A DNA stretch of 64,000 nt from contig CAZGJN010000019.1 in assembly GCA_964526645.1 (NCBI GenBank), positions 1 to 64,000 on the forward strand. The letters run 5' to 3'. Positions 27,288 to 35,527 of the stretch are shown here, in pieces; the first letter of the stretch is position 1; the number at the start of each line of letters is the position of its first letter. Source of the DNA: JADJNW01 sp964526645 (lineage in GTDB: Bacteria; Bacteroidota; Bacteroidia; Chitinophagales; Saprospiraceae). Under the pieces are notes generated by a model that saw only the letters and a program-made list of their open reading frames with translations, was not told where the DNA came from and made no database searches. Made by a program: the position numbers and the translations under genes.

Positions 27288-27802
27288 GCCTTGCCGATTA
27301 TCATATCGCTATAAGAAATTTCCAACAAATTATGCTCGTCAATGTTGAGGAAAGCCATGTAGTGCCTGCATTGCGCCAATAATGCCGCTTCGGTAAAAAC
27401 TCCATTGCTGTTGATTGCCTCTATTTCAATGAAGTTGCCCAATCCCATTACTTTATCCACATGAAATTTAACATTGTCTATAAAAAAAATGGCGCGCTGT
27501 TTCTCCACGATGGCAAGAATGCCCAACGCCGCTGTCAATATGGTTTTTAAAGAAGAACCCGGCGAGGATTCATACAAGATCACATCCGATTTTTTAGGAC
27601 CCGCTTGGTTGTTTCGATGATAAAGAATGAGTGCATTTTCAATATTTCCCTCCCGAAGCTTCAGCCTGCCCTGGGCAATATTAAAGTAAGTATCAATCTG
27701 ATGGTCTTCGCCCACAAAACGAGCGCCATTTTCCAATAGCCTGGACGTAATTTGCTCAGGGTTGGTGCATCGGGCTTTAATTTCCACATTCAGATGGTGC
27801 AT
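27284..27802 (-). CDS. CYTH domain protein (class IV adenylate cyclase/thiamine triphosphatase-like)
   Basis: A 172-residue protein starting MHHLNVEIKARC. CYTH enzymes carry ExExK at the start; here the first Glu is Asn (NVEIKAR), a variant seen in a common bacterial subgroup. Other strands fit the tunnel fold: QIDTYFNIAQGRLKLREGN, IFFIDNVKFHVDKVMGLGNFIEIEAI. Such enzymes act on triphosphates (ATP, thiamine triphosphate, polyphosphate). The frame extends to 27823, but that start falls inside a 12-bp hairpin; 27802 is preferred. It is operonic with the mevalonate kinase gene by a 4-bp overlap. Confidence 0.82.
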   Translation of the reverse strand: MHHLNVEIKARCTNPEQITSRLLENGARFVGEDHQIDTYFNIAQGRLKLREGNIENALILYHRNNQAGPKKSDVILYESSPGSSLKTILTAALGILAIVEKQRAIFFIDNVKFHVDKVMGLGNFIEIEAINSNGVFTEAALLAQCRHYMAFLNIDEHNLLEISYSDMIIGKA

Positions 27803-27817
27803 CTTGCTGATAATTTT

Positions 27818-27861
27818 GCCCAAAATGCAGTTTTATTGCAAAACAGCAGTGCATTTTGGGC
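27818..27861. repeat. Perfect 12-bp inverted repeat upstream of the CYTH gene
   Basis: GCCCAAAATGCA (27818-27829) and TGCATTTTGGGC (27850-27861). The 20-base spacer contains a smaller GTTTT-ATTGC-AAAAC hairpin. On the minus strand it lies 16 bases before the CYTH ATG at 27802. Confidence 0.75.
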
Positions 27862-27862
27862 A

Positions 27863-27894
27863 CAAAAAAGAGCAAGGTAGGAAAACCTTACTCT
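27863..27894 (-). terminator. Terminator-like hairpin in the CYTH leader
   Basis: AGAGCAAGGT (27869-27878) pairs with ACCTTACTCT (27885-27894) with one mismatch and a 6-base loop; on the minus strand TTTTTT follows at once (27869-27864). It lies upstream of the CYTH gene with no minus-strand gene before it, so it would end a leader or small RNA. The wider gap 27803-28187 otherwise holds only the inverted repeat beside it and the FNR-like box. Confidence 0.6.
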
Positions 27895-28102
27895 CTACAA
27901 ACAAATTGCCGACAAGAAAATAAAGCAGGTAAATCTTTTGGGATTACAAAGTGCTGGATATTTCTACGGAGCGATTTTTTTTGCGTGAGCCTACATCCAC
28001 GATATGATCAAAGAAATAACTCAAATATTAATCAAAAGTGAATCGAGCTTTAATTTTTGATTAAGTTCTGACCGCCTAAACTGATGAAAATCACAAGCCT
28101 GA

Positions 28103-28116
28103 TTGATTTAAATCAT
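28103..28116 (+). promoter_or_regulatory. FNR/CRP-family operator upstream of the CBS/Usp operon
   Basis: TTGATTTAAATCAT matches 9 of 10 conserved bases of the FNR box TTGATnnnnATCAA and contains a perfect 12-bp palindrome. A -7-like CAAATTTG at 28140-28147 would put the start site near 28152, so the box centre is about -42, the class II activation position. Confidence 0.6.
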
Positions 28117-28187
28117 CCGATTTGCACCCTGATTCGAGCCAAATTTGTTACCGAAACTATTTCTTATTCATCAAAAAATCGTTAGCA

Positions 28188-28643
28188 ATGAACATCCTGG
28201 CACCTGTAAAAACAATTATGACCAGTAAGCTTATTACTGTCAATGAGACGGACAAACTAAAGGCGGTGAAAGATATTTTTGATAGCCACCACATTCATCA
28301 TATTCCGGTGGTACGATTCAAGGAAATAATGGGGATCATCAGTAAAACAGACTTTTTGTACTTTTTGAGGGGTTTTCATTCTAATGATGAGGACCGATTT
28401 GTGAATGAAGCGAGATTGAGCGCTTTTACAGCTCAAGAAATTATGACGAAGGGCATAGCGAAACTAAGCCCTAATGACAGGATCAGTGTGGCGCTGAGTA
28501 TCTTCTTGGAAAACCGCTTCCACGCCATTCCAATCGTGGATAACGACGAACTGGTAGGTATCCTGACTACTTTTGATATTATTAAAGCCCTGGCTAACGA
28601 GTCTATCACCCCGGAACAGGTCATTGAAAGCCAGGAAAACTAA
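28188..28643 (+). CDS. Tandem CBS-domain protein
   Basis: A 151-residue protein made of two CBS domains (first: VKTIMTSKLITVNETDKL ... HHIPVVRF.. GIISKTDFL; second: AQEIMTKGIAKLSPNDRISVAL ... HAIPIVDNDELVGILTTFDII). CBS pairs bind adenine nucleotides and act as energy or redox sensors. The frame is open from a TTG at 28122, but that part would include the promoter region; the ATG at 28188 fits family starts. It is 7 bp upstream of the thioredoxin-like/Usp gene and shares an FNR-like operator, suggesting a low-oxygen or stress response unit. Confidence 0.9.
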   Translation: MNILAPVKTIMTSKLITVNETDKLKAVKDIFDSHHIHHIPVVRFKEIMGIISKTDFLYFLRGFHSNDEDRFVNEARLSAFTAQEIMTKGIAKLSPNDRISVALSIFLENRFHAIPIVDNDELVGILTTFDIIKALANESITPEQVIESQEN

Positions 28644-28650
28644 TTGCGCT

Positions 28651-29727
28651 ATGCTAAAAATTCAGTTATTAGGCATCGGTTGTAAAAAAAGTAGGGCGTT
28701 AAAATCGAATTTACACGCGGCTTTGGAGCATTTTCCCTTCAAGGTAGAGGTAGAAGAGGTAAAAGAAGTGGGGGATATTGTCCGTTATCAAATCAGATCG
28801 GCTCCTGCTTTGCTTATCAATGGGGAGATCGTCTGCGAAGGCGAAGTATTAGATAAAATACACTTGCAAAAGCTTTTGAAGGTTTATCATATCAAAAATA
28901 ATGGTATCCGAGAAGTGCTCCTTCCGACAGATTTTTCGGATACAGCAACCAATGCTTTTCAGTTTGCACAAGATTACTTCGAAGGGGCGGAAGGGGTTGT
29001 TTTAAAACTCATCCACGTTTATCATCCTGCTTTTGAAAATCCCTACTCCTCGAGTTTTCCGGATGCTGCCATGCGAGAAGCGCAGCAACGAAAGCTGATT
29101 GCGTTTGTTCATCGTACAGAAAAAGGTAAGGATCAAAGCAGTGTGCTCACTGCCTCCAACGTACAGTTAGAGGCAGTGGCAGGCTTCCCGACAGAGGAGG
29201 TGTTTAAAGCTTCCTTGCATGCCGATCTCATCATCATGGGCACTACGGGCGATGGCAACTGGTTGGAAAAGGTATTTGGCAGTGTTTCTTCCAGTGTGGC
29301 CAAACAAGCGCTTTGCCCTGTTTTGTTGATCCCGCCCGGAGCTGCATACCGGGGCTTCCGTCATATTGTGTTTGCGAGTAGCACGGCTACCCCTAATCTG
29401 AAGTTGATTGCGCAAATGCGTTTTTTCACCCATAATGAGACATCTAATATTGATTTTGTGCATGTGGAGCAACGCGCAGTAGGAACTTACGAAGTAAAAA
29501 GAGTTTTATACGACAAAGTCGCTCATGTCAAAACAAGGATGGTACATTTGAGTTGCAAGAATACCCTGCATGGGCTGAATACTTATGCCAACTCCCAGAA
29601 AGCAGATTTGCTTGTAATGACCACAACGCATCGAAGCTTTTTAAATGATATTTTCCATCATAGTATTACCAAAGAGATGATTCTGCACACGAACATTCCT
29701 ATTTTGATGTTGCCCGCTGAGCCTTGA
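28651..29727 (+). CDS. Thioredoxin-like/tandem universal stress protein fusion
   Basis: A 358-residue protein. Residues 1-~80 look like the small thioredoxin/glutaredoxin fold of the MTH895 type (MLKIQLLGIGCKKS, cis-Pro in SAPALLINGE), but the usual CxxC is C11-K-K-S14, so only one thiol remains. Residues ~87-235 are a UspA domain with the complete ATP motif G-T-T-G-x9-G-S. Residues ~240-358 are a second Usp domain without that motif. It is soluble and lies 7 bp after the CBS gene in the same operon. It is likely a stress or oxygen-linked signalling protein; its partner is unknown. Confidence 0.85.
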   Translation: MLKIQLLGIGCKKSRALKSNLHAALEHFPFKVEVEEVKEVGDIVRYQIRSAPALLINGEIVCEGEVLDKIHLQKLLKVYHIKNNGIREVLLPTDFSDTATNAFQFAQDYFEGAEGVVLKLIHVYHPAFENPYSSSFPDAAMREAQQRKLIAFVHRTEKGKDQSSVLTASNVQLEAVAGFPTEEVFKASLHADLIIMGTTGDGNWLEKVFGSVSSSVAKQALCPVLLIPPGAAYRGFRHIVFASSTATPNLKLIAQMRFFTHNETSNIDFVHVEQRAVGTYEVKRVLYDKVAHVKTRMVHLSCKNTLHGLNTYANSQKADLLVMTTTHRSFLNDIFHHSITKEMILHTNIPILMLPAEP

Positions 29728-29730
29728 GTT

Positions 29731-30171
29731 TTATAGCTTTTTTCGCAATAAAATTCGGTGTTCGGCGGGGATGTCTCGCATTTCAATTCCTATAATATCA
29801 AATCCGTTTTTTACAAATAACAACATGGCTTTGTGGCGGTTTCGGGTTTTAAAAGTGATGGAAGGATAACCTTTGTTTCTCGCCCAATTTTCCTGAGCAG
29901 CTGCCAGTTTTTTTGCCACACCGAGCTGTCTGTATGCGGGCAATACGCCGCCCATCCAAGAGTAAAAGTAGCCCTCCCGCTCATAGCCCACTTTGAATCC
30001 GACCGCTTCTGCTGCTACGAATGCGACCAAAATCAGATGCGGCGTTTGGCTCAATCGCTCCCGGTAGGTGGCTGCGCTATGGGGATTGACAAATTCGGGA
30101 ATTTGCTGCGATAGCGCTACGACTGTATCAATCGTGCCTTCTTTAATAATGAAAGATTGATCAACTGGCAT
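29731..30171 (-). CDS. GNAT family N-acetyltransferase
   Basis: A 146-residue protein with the GNAT fold. The acetyl-CoA pyrophosphate loop is VLPAYRQLGVAKKL (R/Q-x-x-G-x-A), preceded by the FKVGYEREGYFYSWMGGV strands and followed by ITFKTRNRHKAMLLFVKNGFDIIG, where N-x-x-A-x-x-L-x-x-K-x-G-F is typical. The acceptor substrate is not predictable. It ends 3 bp from the convergent Usp fusion gene and lies 17 bp after the exonuclease III gene on the minus strand. Confidence 0.88.
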   Translation of the reverse strand: MPVDQSFIIKEGTIDTVVALSQQIPEFVNPHSAATYRERLSQTPHLILVAFVAAEAVGFKVGYEREGYFYSWMGGVLPAYRQLGVAKKLAAAQENWARNKGYPSITFKTRNRHKAMLLFVKNGFDIIGIEMRDIPAEHRILLRKKL

Positions 30172-30188
30172 ACATCATCTGCTGTCTT

Positions 30189-30959
30189 TTACAAATCAAT
30201 TTCCAAAAAAACCGGACAGTGATCAGAGTGATTCGCATCCTTCATGTGGTAGGATTGAATCAGTTTATCCCTCAAATTATCCGTAACGGACTGATAGTCA
30301 ATTCTCCAACCTTTATTTTGTGCACGAGCGTTGGCACGAAAACTCCACCAGCTATACTCCACTTTGTCGGGATTCAAAAATCGAAAGGCATCAGTAAAGC
30401 CACTTTCAAACCACTTGCTCATCCAAGCACGCTCTTCGGGCAGGAAGCCGGAACTATCTTTATTAGCTTTTGGATTATGAATATCTATTTCCGCATGAGC
30501 AATATTATAATCTCCCACAACAATTAATTTGGGGCGCTCCTTTCGCAATTCCTGAATCCAGTTGAAAAAATCATCCAAAAACGTCATTTTAAAATCCTGC
30601 CGCACATCCCCAGTGGTACCTGAAGGAAAATAACAATTGAGCAAAGACCAATCGCCGAAATCCGTTCGTATAATGCGCCCTTCGCTATCGTACTTTTCGA
30701 TACCGCAGCCTTCTACGATTCGGTCGGGCAATTGCTTTGTGAAAGTAGCAACTCCGCTATACCCTTTTTTCTCTGCCGAATTCCAATAATCGTGGTAGCC
30801 TAATTTTTCAAAGGTAGCATGATCCACCTGATCGCGCTGGGCTTTGGTTTCCTGCACGCATACAATATCAAATTGATGTGTTTCGAGCCATGCTGCGAAA
30901 TCTTTATTGAGTGCAGACCGCAAGCCATTGAGATTGTAAGAGATAATTCGTTTAGTCAT
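30189..30959 (-). CDS. xth: Exodeoxyribonuclease III/AP endonuclease
   Basis: A 256-residue enzyme of base excision repair that cuts 5' of abasic sites and degrades 3' ends. The EEP fold motifs are complete: ISYNLNGLRSAL, VCVQETKA (metal Glu), VVGDYNIAHAEIDIHNPK (catalytic Asp/Asn), GFTDAFR, WSFRANARAQNKGWRIDY and a final HSDHCPVFLEI (catalytic Asp-His). Length is normal. It lies 4 bp after the M20 peptidase gene on the minus strand. Confidence 0.94.
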   Translation of the reverse strand: MTKRIISYNLNGLRSALNKDFAAWLETHQFDIVCVQETKAQRDQVDHATFEKLGYHDYWNSAEKKGYSGVATFTKQLPDRIVEGCGIEKYDSEGRIIRTDFGDWSLLNCYFPSGTTGDVRQDFKMTFLDDFFNWIQELRKERPKLIVVGDYNIAHAEIDIHNPKANKDSSGFLPEERAWMSKWFESGFTDAFRFLNPDKVEYSWWSFRANARAQNKGWRIDYQSVTDNLRDKLIQSYHMKDANHSDHCPVFLEIDL

Positions 30960-30963
30960 TGTG

Positions 30964-32436
30964 TTATTTGCAACTGTTCAAAATTAATTGACGATAAAAG
31001 CGGATTAGCTGTTTGTAGCTTTCCACGCTGATTCTCTCATTGATACCGTGTATTCTTTTTAAATCTGAGCGATTGAGTTGCACTGGTAAAAAGCGATACA
31101 CTTGGTCGGATACCAACTGGTAGTGCCGCCCATCCGTAGCACCGATCACAAGCGAAGGTGCTACAATAGCATCGGGGAAAATTTCCCGAATACTTTTTTG
31201 AATTACCAAAAAGCCGAAAGTATCTGTATCGGACAGTGGCGAGGGATCCTGTGCCGAGTCAGTGGTATCAATACGCACCGTGATTCGTTCATCGGCAATT
31301 ATTTTCTTTACAAAAGCAGCCACGGACTCCTTTGTTTCCCCTGGCAAAATTCTAAAATTAATCTTCGCTGTAGCAATCGTGGGCAATACATTCTCTTTCA
31401 CACCGCCTGAGATGATAGTAGGGGCAATCGTCGTTCTGATCATGGCGTTTGAGCCTGGGTCATTGGCAAACTGGTTTTTCAGCAGGTACTTGGTAAGCCA
31501 AAGGTTGGCAAAAACGGCTTTGAAAGGAAGCGTCATCTCCGGGCCGGCATATTCTAAAAGGCGCTTTGTAGCACCGTCCAGTTTCATTGGAAAAGGATTT
31601 GCTTCGAGGCGGCTGATCGCTTTACTCAGAATACCAATGGCTGTAGCATCGGGAGGCATCGAAGAATGACCGCCATCCTGGATTTGAGCAGTTAAATTTA
31701 GGGTTACATACCCCTTTTCAGCGATACCGATCATTGCCAGTGGTTGATTCAAGCCAGGAAGGGCTTTTTCAATAATGACCAAACCTTCGTCCATGACATA
31801 TTCAAACCGAATACCTTGTTTTTGAAAAAACTGTGCAATAGCCTTAGCCCCGTGTTTGCCACTCACTTCTTCATCATGACCAAACGCGAAGTAAATAGTT
31901 CGTTCGGGGATGTAATCCTCATTGAGTAAGTATTCTGTCGCCTCCAAGATGCCCAGCACTGCCGACTTATCATCCAAGGTGCCCCTTCCCCAAATGTATC
32001 CGCTCTCGATCGTACCACTGAAGGGTGGGCGTTGCCACTGTGCAAAACTGGCTTCTTCCGCGGGTACCACGTCCATGTGCCCAGTGAGCAAAACGGGTGT
32101 CAAGTTAGGGTTTTTGCCCTGCCACTTTAAAATTGTTGCAAAATCATTGAGTTTCATTTTATCCAAAAAAGAATCTACCAGCGGGAAAGATTCTACGAGC
32201 AAGGTATCTAACCGGCGAAAAGCAAGGCTATCAAAATGCGTGGAAGCAGAAATAGTGGGCAGTTGAATCGCTTTTGAAAGGCGCTGGCTCACGGTATCGC
32301 TTATGGCAATCAAGGGAGCAGGCGTAGCAGGTATTTGTTTTTTTGAAAAGGTGATTGTTTTGGTCGTCACAATACCGACAATAATAATAAAGGCAAAAGT
32401 AGCCGACCTAATTAAGAATCTGAATAACTTTCTCAT
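30964..32436 (-). CDS. M20 family metallopeptidase, PM20D1/CPS1-like
   Basis: A ~490-residue zinc peptidase. An N-terminal segment (FLIRSATFAFIIIVGIVTT) anchors it in the membrane, as in the yeast carboxypeptidase S/PM20D1 subgroup. Zinc-site motifs are GHMDVVP (first His and Asp), GRGTLDDKSAVLG (bridging Asp), HDEEVSGKHGA (catalytic Glu and ligand) and IGATDGRHYQ. The frame extends to 32466 but MRKLFRFLI at 32436 is the better start. Family members hydrolyse N-acyl or peptide substrates. The active domain is probably periplasmic. Confidence 0.9.
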   Translation of the reverse strand: MRKLFRFLIRSATFAFIIIVGIVTTKTITFSKKQIPATPAPLIAISDTVSQRLSKAIQLPTISASTHFDSLAFRRLDTLLVESFPLVDSFLDKMKLNDFATILKWQGKNPNLTPVLLTGHMDVVPAEEASFAQWQRPPFSGTIESGYIWGRGTLDDKSAVLGILEATEYLLNEDYIPERTIYFAFGHDEEVSGKHGAKAIAQFFQKQGIRFEYVMDEGLVIIEKALPGLNQPLAMIGIAEKGYVTLNLTAQIQDGGHSSMPPDATAIGILSKAISRLEANPFPMKLDGATKRLLEYAGPEMTLPFKAVFANLWLTKYLLKNQFANDPGSNAMIRTTIAPTIISGGVKENVLPTIATAKINFRILPGETKESVAAFVKKIIADERITVRIDTTDSAQDPSPLSDTDTFGFLVIQKSIREIFPDAIVAPSLVIGATDGRHYQLVSDQVYRFLPVQLNRSDLKRIHGINERISVESYKQLIRFYRQLILNSCK

Positions 32437-32539
32437 TGCAATGAAATAGTTGAAAAATAAATTCACTATAAAAACTTTGAAAACGGCTGTTTTTATTGCC
32501 TTGCACGTAGTTTCCCCATTGACGAAAAAGCGTGTTGAG

Positions 32540-33424
32540 TCATTTGCTAATAAAAATTTTTTCTTGCTTTAACACATTGAGTAAGTATTCGCCATAGCCG
32601 CTTTTTAAGTACTGATGAGCAAGTTTTTCCAACTGGGCAGCATCAATAAAACCCATTTCGTAAGCTACCTCTTCAATACAACCAATTTTCAAACCCTGTC
32701 TTTCTTCTATCACTTCGATGAATTGCCCGGCTTGCATCAAAGATTGGTGCGTACCGGTATCCAGCCAGGCGATACCGCGCCCCAGTACCCCCACTCGCAG
32801 CTTGCCCATTTCTAGGTATTTTTTATTTACGTCCGTAATTTCATACTCACCACGTGCGCTGGGCAGCAGATTTTTAGCGATCTCCACCACTTGATTATCA
32901 TAAAAATACAAGCCTGGTACTGCGAAATTGGACTTTGGCATTTTAGGTTTTTCTTCAATCGAAATAGCCGTAAAAGCTCGATCAAACTCCACCACGCCAT
33001 ATCGTTCGGGGTCTGCTACCTGGTAAGCAAAAATCACGCCCCCATCAGGGTGTACACTCGCTTGTAATAATTCCTTCAAACCATTGCCATAAAAAATATT
33101 GTCGCCTAAGATCAGCGCAGCCGGGTCTTTCCCGATAAATTGCTCGCCTAACACGAAGGCTTGCGCCAAGCCATTGGGATGGGGCTGTGGCACATAGGAA
33201 AAATGGCAGCCAATGGCACTTCCATCTCCCAATAATTTTTCAAAATTAGGCAAATCATGGGGTGTTGAAATGAGCAAAATATCGCGGATACCGGCAGACA
33301 TCAACGTGGAAAGCGGATAATAAATCATCGGCTTGTCGTACACAGGCATCAGCTGTTTGCTCACTGCCAAAGTCAAGGGATAAAGCCTGGTGCCAAGCCC
33401 GCCGGCTAAGATGATTCCTTTCAT
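32540..33424 (-). CDS. rfbA: Glucose-1-phosphate thymidylyltransferase
   Basis: Makes dTDP-glucose from dTTP and glucose-1-phosphate, the first step to dTDP-rhamnose and other surface sugars. The 294 residues begin MKGIILAGGLGTRLYPLT (nucleotide loop), then VSKQLMPVYDKPMIYYPLSTLM and LILGDNIFYGNG, matching RfbA/RmlA. The rest of the rml operon is not next to it. It is preceded by the receiver-domain gene with a 10-bp gap on the minus strand, so they are probably co-transcribed. Confidence 0.95.
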   Translation of the reverse strand: MKGIILAGGLGTRLYPLTLAVSKQLMPVYDKPMIYYPLSTLMSAGIRDILLISTPHDLPNFEKLLGDGSAIGCHFSYVPQPHPNGLAQAFVLGEQFIGKDPAALILGDNIFYGNGLKELLQASVHPDGGVIFAYQVADPERYGVVEFDRAFTAISIEEKPKMPKSNFAVPGLYFYDNQVVEIAKNLLPSARGEYEITDVNKKYLEMGKLRVGVLGRGIAWLDTGTHQSLMQAGQFIEVIEERQGLKIGCIEEVAYEMGFIDAAQLEKLAHQYLKSGYGEYLLNVLKQEKIFISK

Positions 33425-33434
33425 AGTTGCACAA

Positions 33435-33833
33435 TTACAATTGAAAAATATCTTTTTCTTGATGGGGATTATTGCCCAAAGTGGTTAACAGCCGACGCAC
33501 CCTCACTACCAGTTCAATCGGTTTGAAAGGTTTGATGACAAAATCTTCCACGCCCATTTGCAATGCTTGCCAGAGTATTGTTTCGTTTTCGATAGAAGAG
33601 ATGACAATAAGAGGGATAGTTGCTGTACTATCGTTTTTGATAGCCTGTATAAGTCGAAGTGAGCTTGCGGGGCTATCTTCTATATCAAAAATAATTAGTT
33701 TTGGGTGCTCCTCTTCTATGATGTCGGACAAGGTTCGATTCGTCACTTGTAGCATCTCCAAGCCATGTTTACGCAAGCGAAACTCGATAGCTGCCAATAA
33801 AACCGGCGCTGCATCGCAAATGAGGATTTTCAT
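33435..33833 (-). CDS. Stand-alone response regulator receiver domain
   Basis: A 132-residue single-domain receiver. The phospho-acceptor is D50 (IIFDIED) and the conserved Lys is K101 in VIKPFKP; Ser79/80 take the Thr/Ser switch place. The acidic pair that binds magnesium is reduced to D7-A8 (ICDAAP), so phosphorylation may be weakened. There is no output domain and no kinase nearby. A full TAnnTTTG match lies 20 bases upstream of the start. The downstream neighbour is rfbA. Confidence 0.85.
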   Translation of the reverse strand: MKILICDAAPVLLAAIEFRLRKHGLEMLQVTNRTLSDIIEEEHPKLIIFDIEDSPASSLRLIQAIKNDSTATIPLIVISSIENETILWQALQMGVEDFVIKPFKPIELVVRVRRLLTTLGNNPHQEKDIFQL

Positions 33834-33852
33834 TGTAGGTGGTGCTTTGTGC

Positions 33853-33860
33853 CAAAGGTA
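33853..33860 (-). promoter_or_regulatory. Bacteroidota -7 element before the receiver gene
   Basis: TACCTTTG on the minus strand, 20 bases upstream of the ATG at 33833. No clear -33 TTG at normal spacing, so it is tentative. Confidence 0.35.
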
Positions 33861-33875
33861 GCCGTTTTGTATGAA

Positions 33876-34232
33876 TTATCCGACACGGGGCAGGAATATG
33901 AATTGAGCGTCCGCCGCTTCTTCCAATACAAATAAACATAAAAAGGCACGAGGGTCTTTATATATCTGCCGAAAAACATCTACTTTATCCGTTTCCACCA
34001 ATCTTTTTACTACCAGTTCTTCTAAAGTAGAGGCATTCACCGACCAACTCCCTTGTTTTTTCAGGAGTGGTAGCCCCAATTCTATTTCTACCCGATACAC
34101 CACAAAAATAGGATAGTGCGATACATCCTCGTCGAGAATCGTATCTGCGGCACTTCCCAGCATTTTTAAATAAGGCTGCAACGTTTTCTCTATTTGAGCA
34201 TATTTGGCTTGGTGATCCACTGCGCTATGCAA
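33876..34232 (-). CDS. Conserved hypothetical protein
   Basis: A 118-residue soluble protein of unrecognised family. It has an N-terminal helix (YAQIEKTLQPYLKMLG), two strands (HYPIFVVYRVEIELGLPLL), a Lys/Glu-rich helix (TLEELVVKRLVETDKVDVFRQIYKDP) and a hydrophobic end (AFLCLFVLEEAADAQFIFLPR). The pattern suggests an alpha/beta fold without catalytic motifs. It lies 42 bp before the receiver gene on the same strand and is divergent from the lactonase gene. Confidence 0.65.
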   Translation of the reverse strand: MHSAVDHQAKYAQIEKTLQPYLKMLGSAADTILDEDVSHYPIFVVYRVEIELGLPLLKKQGSWSVNASTLEELVVKRLVETDKVDVFRQIYKDPRAFLCLFVLEEAADAQFIFLPRVG

Positions 34233-34329
34233 TTTTTTGTTTGTAAGGTCAAATTTAGGTTTTAAACAAGGAAGTCGGCAGATTTTTTAGGATATTTGTG
34301 CTTAGTTCTTATTTTCAATCGTTTACAAG

Positions 34330-35478
34330 ATGAATTATTCCCGACTTTTTCCGCTTATACTTTGCTTAATTGCTTGCAATTCAAGTATTAAGCGGGTTGA
34401 TAACGCAACAACTATGACCACCTTTATCGGAACATATACCCGAAAAGAAGGGCATGTAGATGGTAAGGGCGCTGGTATTTATGTTTTCAAACAAGATAGC
34501 CAATCCGGTTATCTTGATGCGCTATTGGTAGAAAAGGGCATTGTTAATCCTTCTTTTTTGGTACCCAGCCAAGATGGGAAATTTTTGTACGCAGTGGAAG
34601 AAATTGGGGCAGATGTAGATTCCGTGGGGCATATAGTGGCTTACGCCTGGGATGGAAAGAGCCTAAGGAAAATCAATAGCCAATCTTCACATGCTTTTGC
34701 GCCCTGCCATATCAGCACGGATCGCCAGGGGCGTTATGTTTTTGTAGCAAACTATGTGGGCGGTGTAGTAGCGATGCTGCCCATTCGGAAAGACGGTGGA
34801 TTGGACTCTGCCAGCGCGATCATCTCTCTGCAAGGCAAGGGGCCACATCCTCGCCAGGAGGCTTCGCACCCGCACAGCGCTAATCTTTCTCCCGACGAAA
34901 GGTATCTGTACGTTCCAGATTTAGGTACAGATCGCATTGAAATTTATCAGATTGATTACAAAAAAGGGAAGTTAGTTCCAGCCAATCCGGCTTTTGTGAG
35001 GGTACGCCCAGGGGCGGGCCCGCGGCACTTCGCTTTTCATCCTTCGTTGCCATTCGCTTATGTGATCAATGAATTGGACTACACCATCACGGCGTTTCGC
35101 TGGCAAGCGGCAAGTGGTGCTTTGGATACTTTACAGACTGTTTCTACACTGCCACAAGCCTTCGATGGAGATAACCTTTGCTCAGATATTCATATCACCC
35201 CGGATGGGAAGTTTTTGTATGGTGCCAATAGAGGGCACAATTCCTTAGCGGCTTATGCTATTGATGGGGAGACTGGCTTGCTAACCGCAATCGGACACAC
35301 GCCTACACAAGGAGAAATTCCACGCAACTTCGCTATTTCGCCAGATGGGCAATTTGTGTACGTTGGCAATCAAAATTCAGATAATATACTGATTTTCAGT
35401 ATCGAAAAAGATGGACAACTGAGCTATCGAAAGGAGGTGAAAACACCCACGCCGGTTTGTATCCAGTTTGTGAAATAA
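34330..35478 (+). CDS. Lactonase family beta-propeller protein (6-phosphogluconolactonase-like)
   Basis: A 382-residue seven-bladed propeller of the Pgl/YbhE family: FIGTYTRKEGHVDGKGAGIYVF, PSFLVPSQDGKFLYAVEE, HSANLSPDERYLYVPDLGTDRI, GPRHFAFHPSLPFAYVINEL, and IPRNFAISPDGQFVYVGNQNSD. The N-terminus (LFPLILCLIACNSS) is a signal peptide with a possible lipobox at IAC16, so it may be an exported lipoprotein rather than the cytosolic pentose phosphate enzyme. The substrate is probably a sugar lactone. It is convergent with the TlpA-like gene. Confidence 0.87.
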   Translation: MNYSRLFPLILCLIACNSSIKRVDNATTMTTFIGTYTRKEGHVDGKGAGIYVFKQDSQSGYLDALLVEKGIVNPSFLVPSQDGKFLYAVEEIGADVDSVGHIVAYAWDGKSLRKINSQSSHAFAPCHISTDRQGRYVFVANYVGGVVAMLPIRKDGGLDSASAIISLQGKGPHPRQEASHPHSANLSPDERYLYVPDLGTDRIEIYQIDYKKGKLVPANPAFVRVRPGAGPRHFAFHPSLPFAYVINELDYTITAFRWQAASGALDTLQTVSTLPQAFDGDNLCSDIHITPDGKFLYGANRGHNSLAAYAIDGETGLLTAIGHTPTQGEIPRNFAISPDGQFVYVGNQNSDNILIFSIEKDGQLSYRKEVKTPTPVCIQFVK

Positions 35479-35527
35479 GAAAAATAATATTCCGAAAATT
35501 GAGTATCTGTAGTACCGGGCATGGAAA

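Noticed and set aside
27856..28041. 61-codon + strand frame upstream of the CBS gene
   Set aside because: It overlaps the leader hairpins and has a low-complexity, Cys- and Lys-rich composition with no family features; the hairpins and FNR-like box explain the region better.
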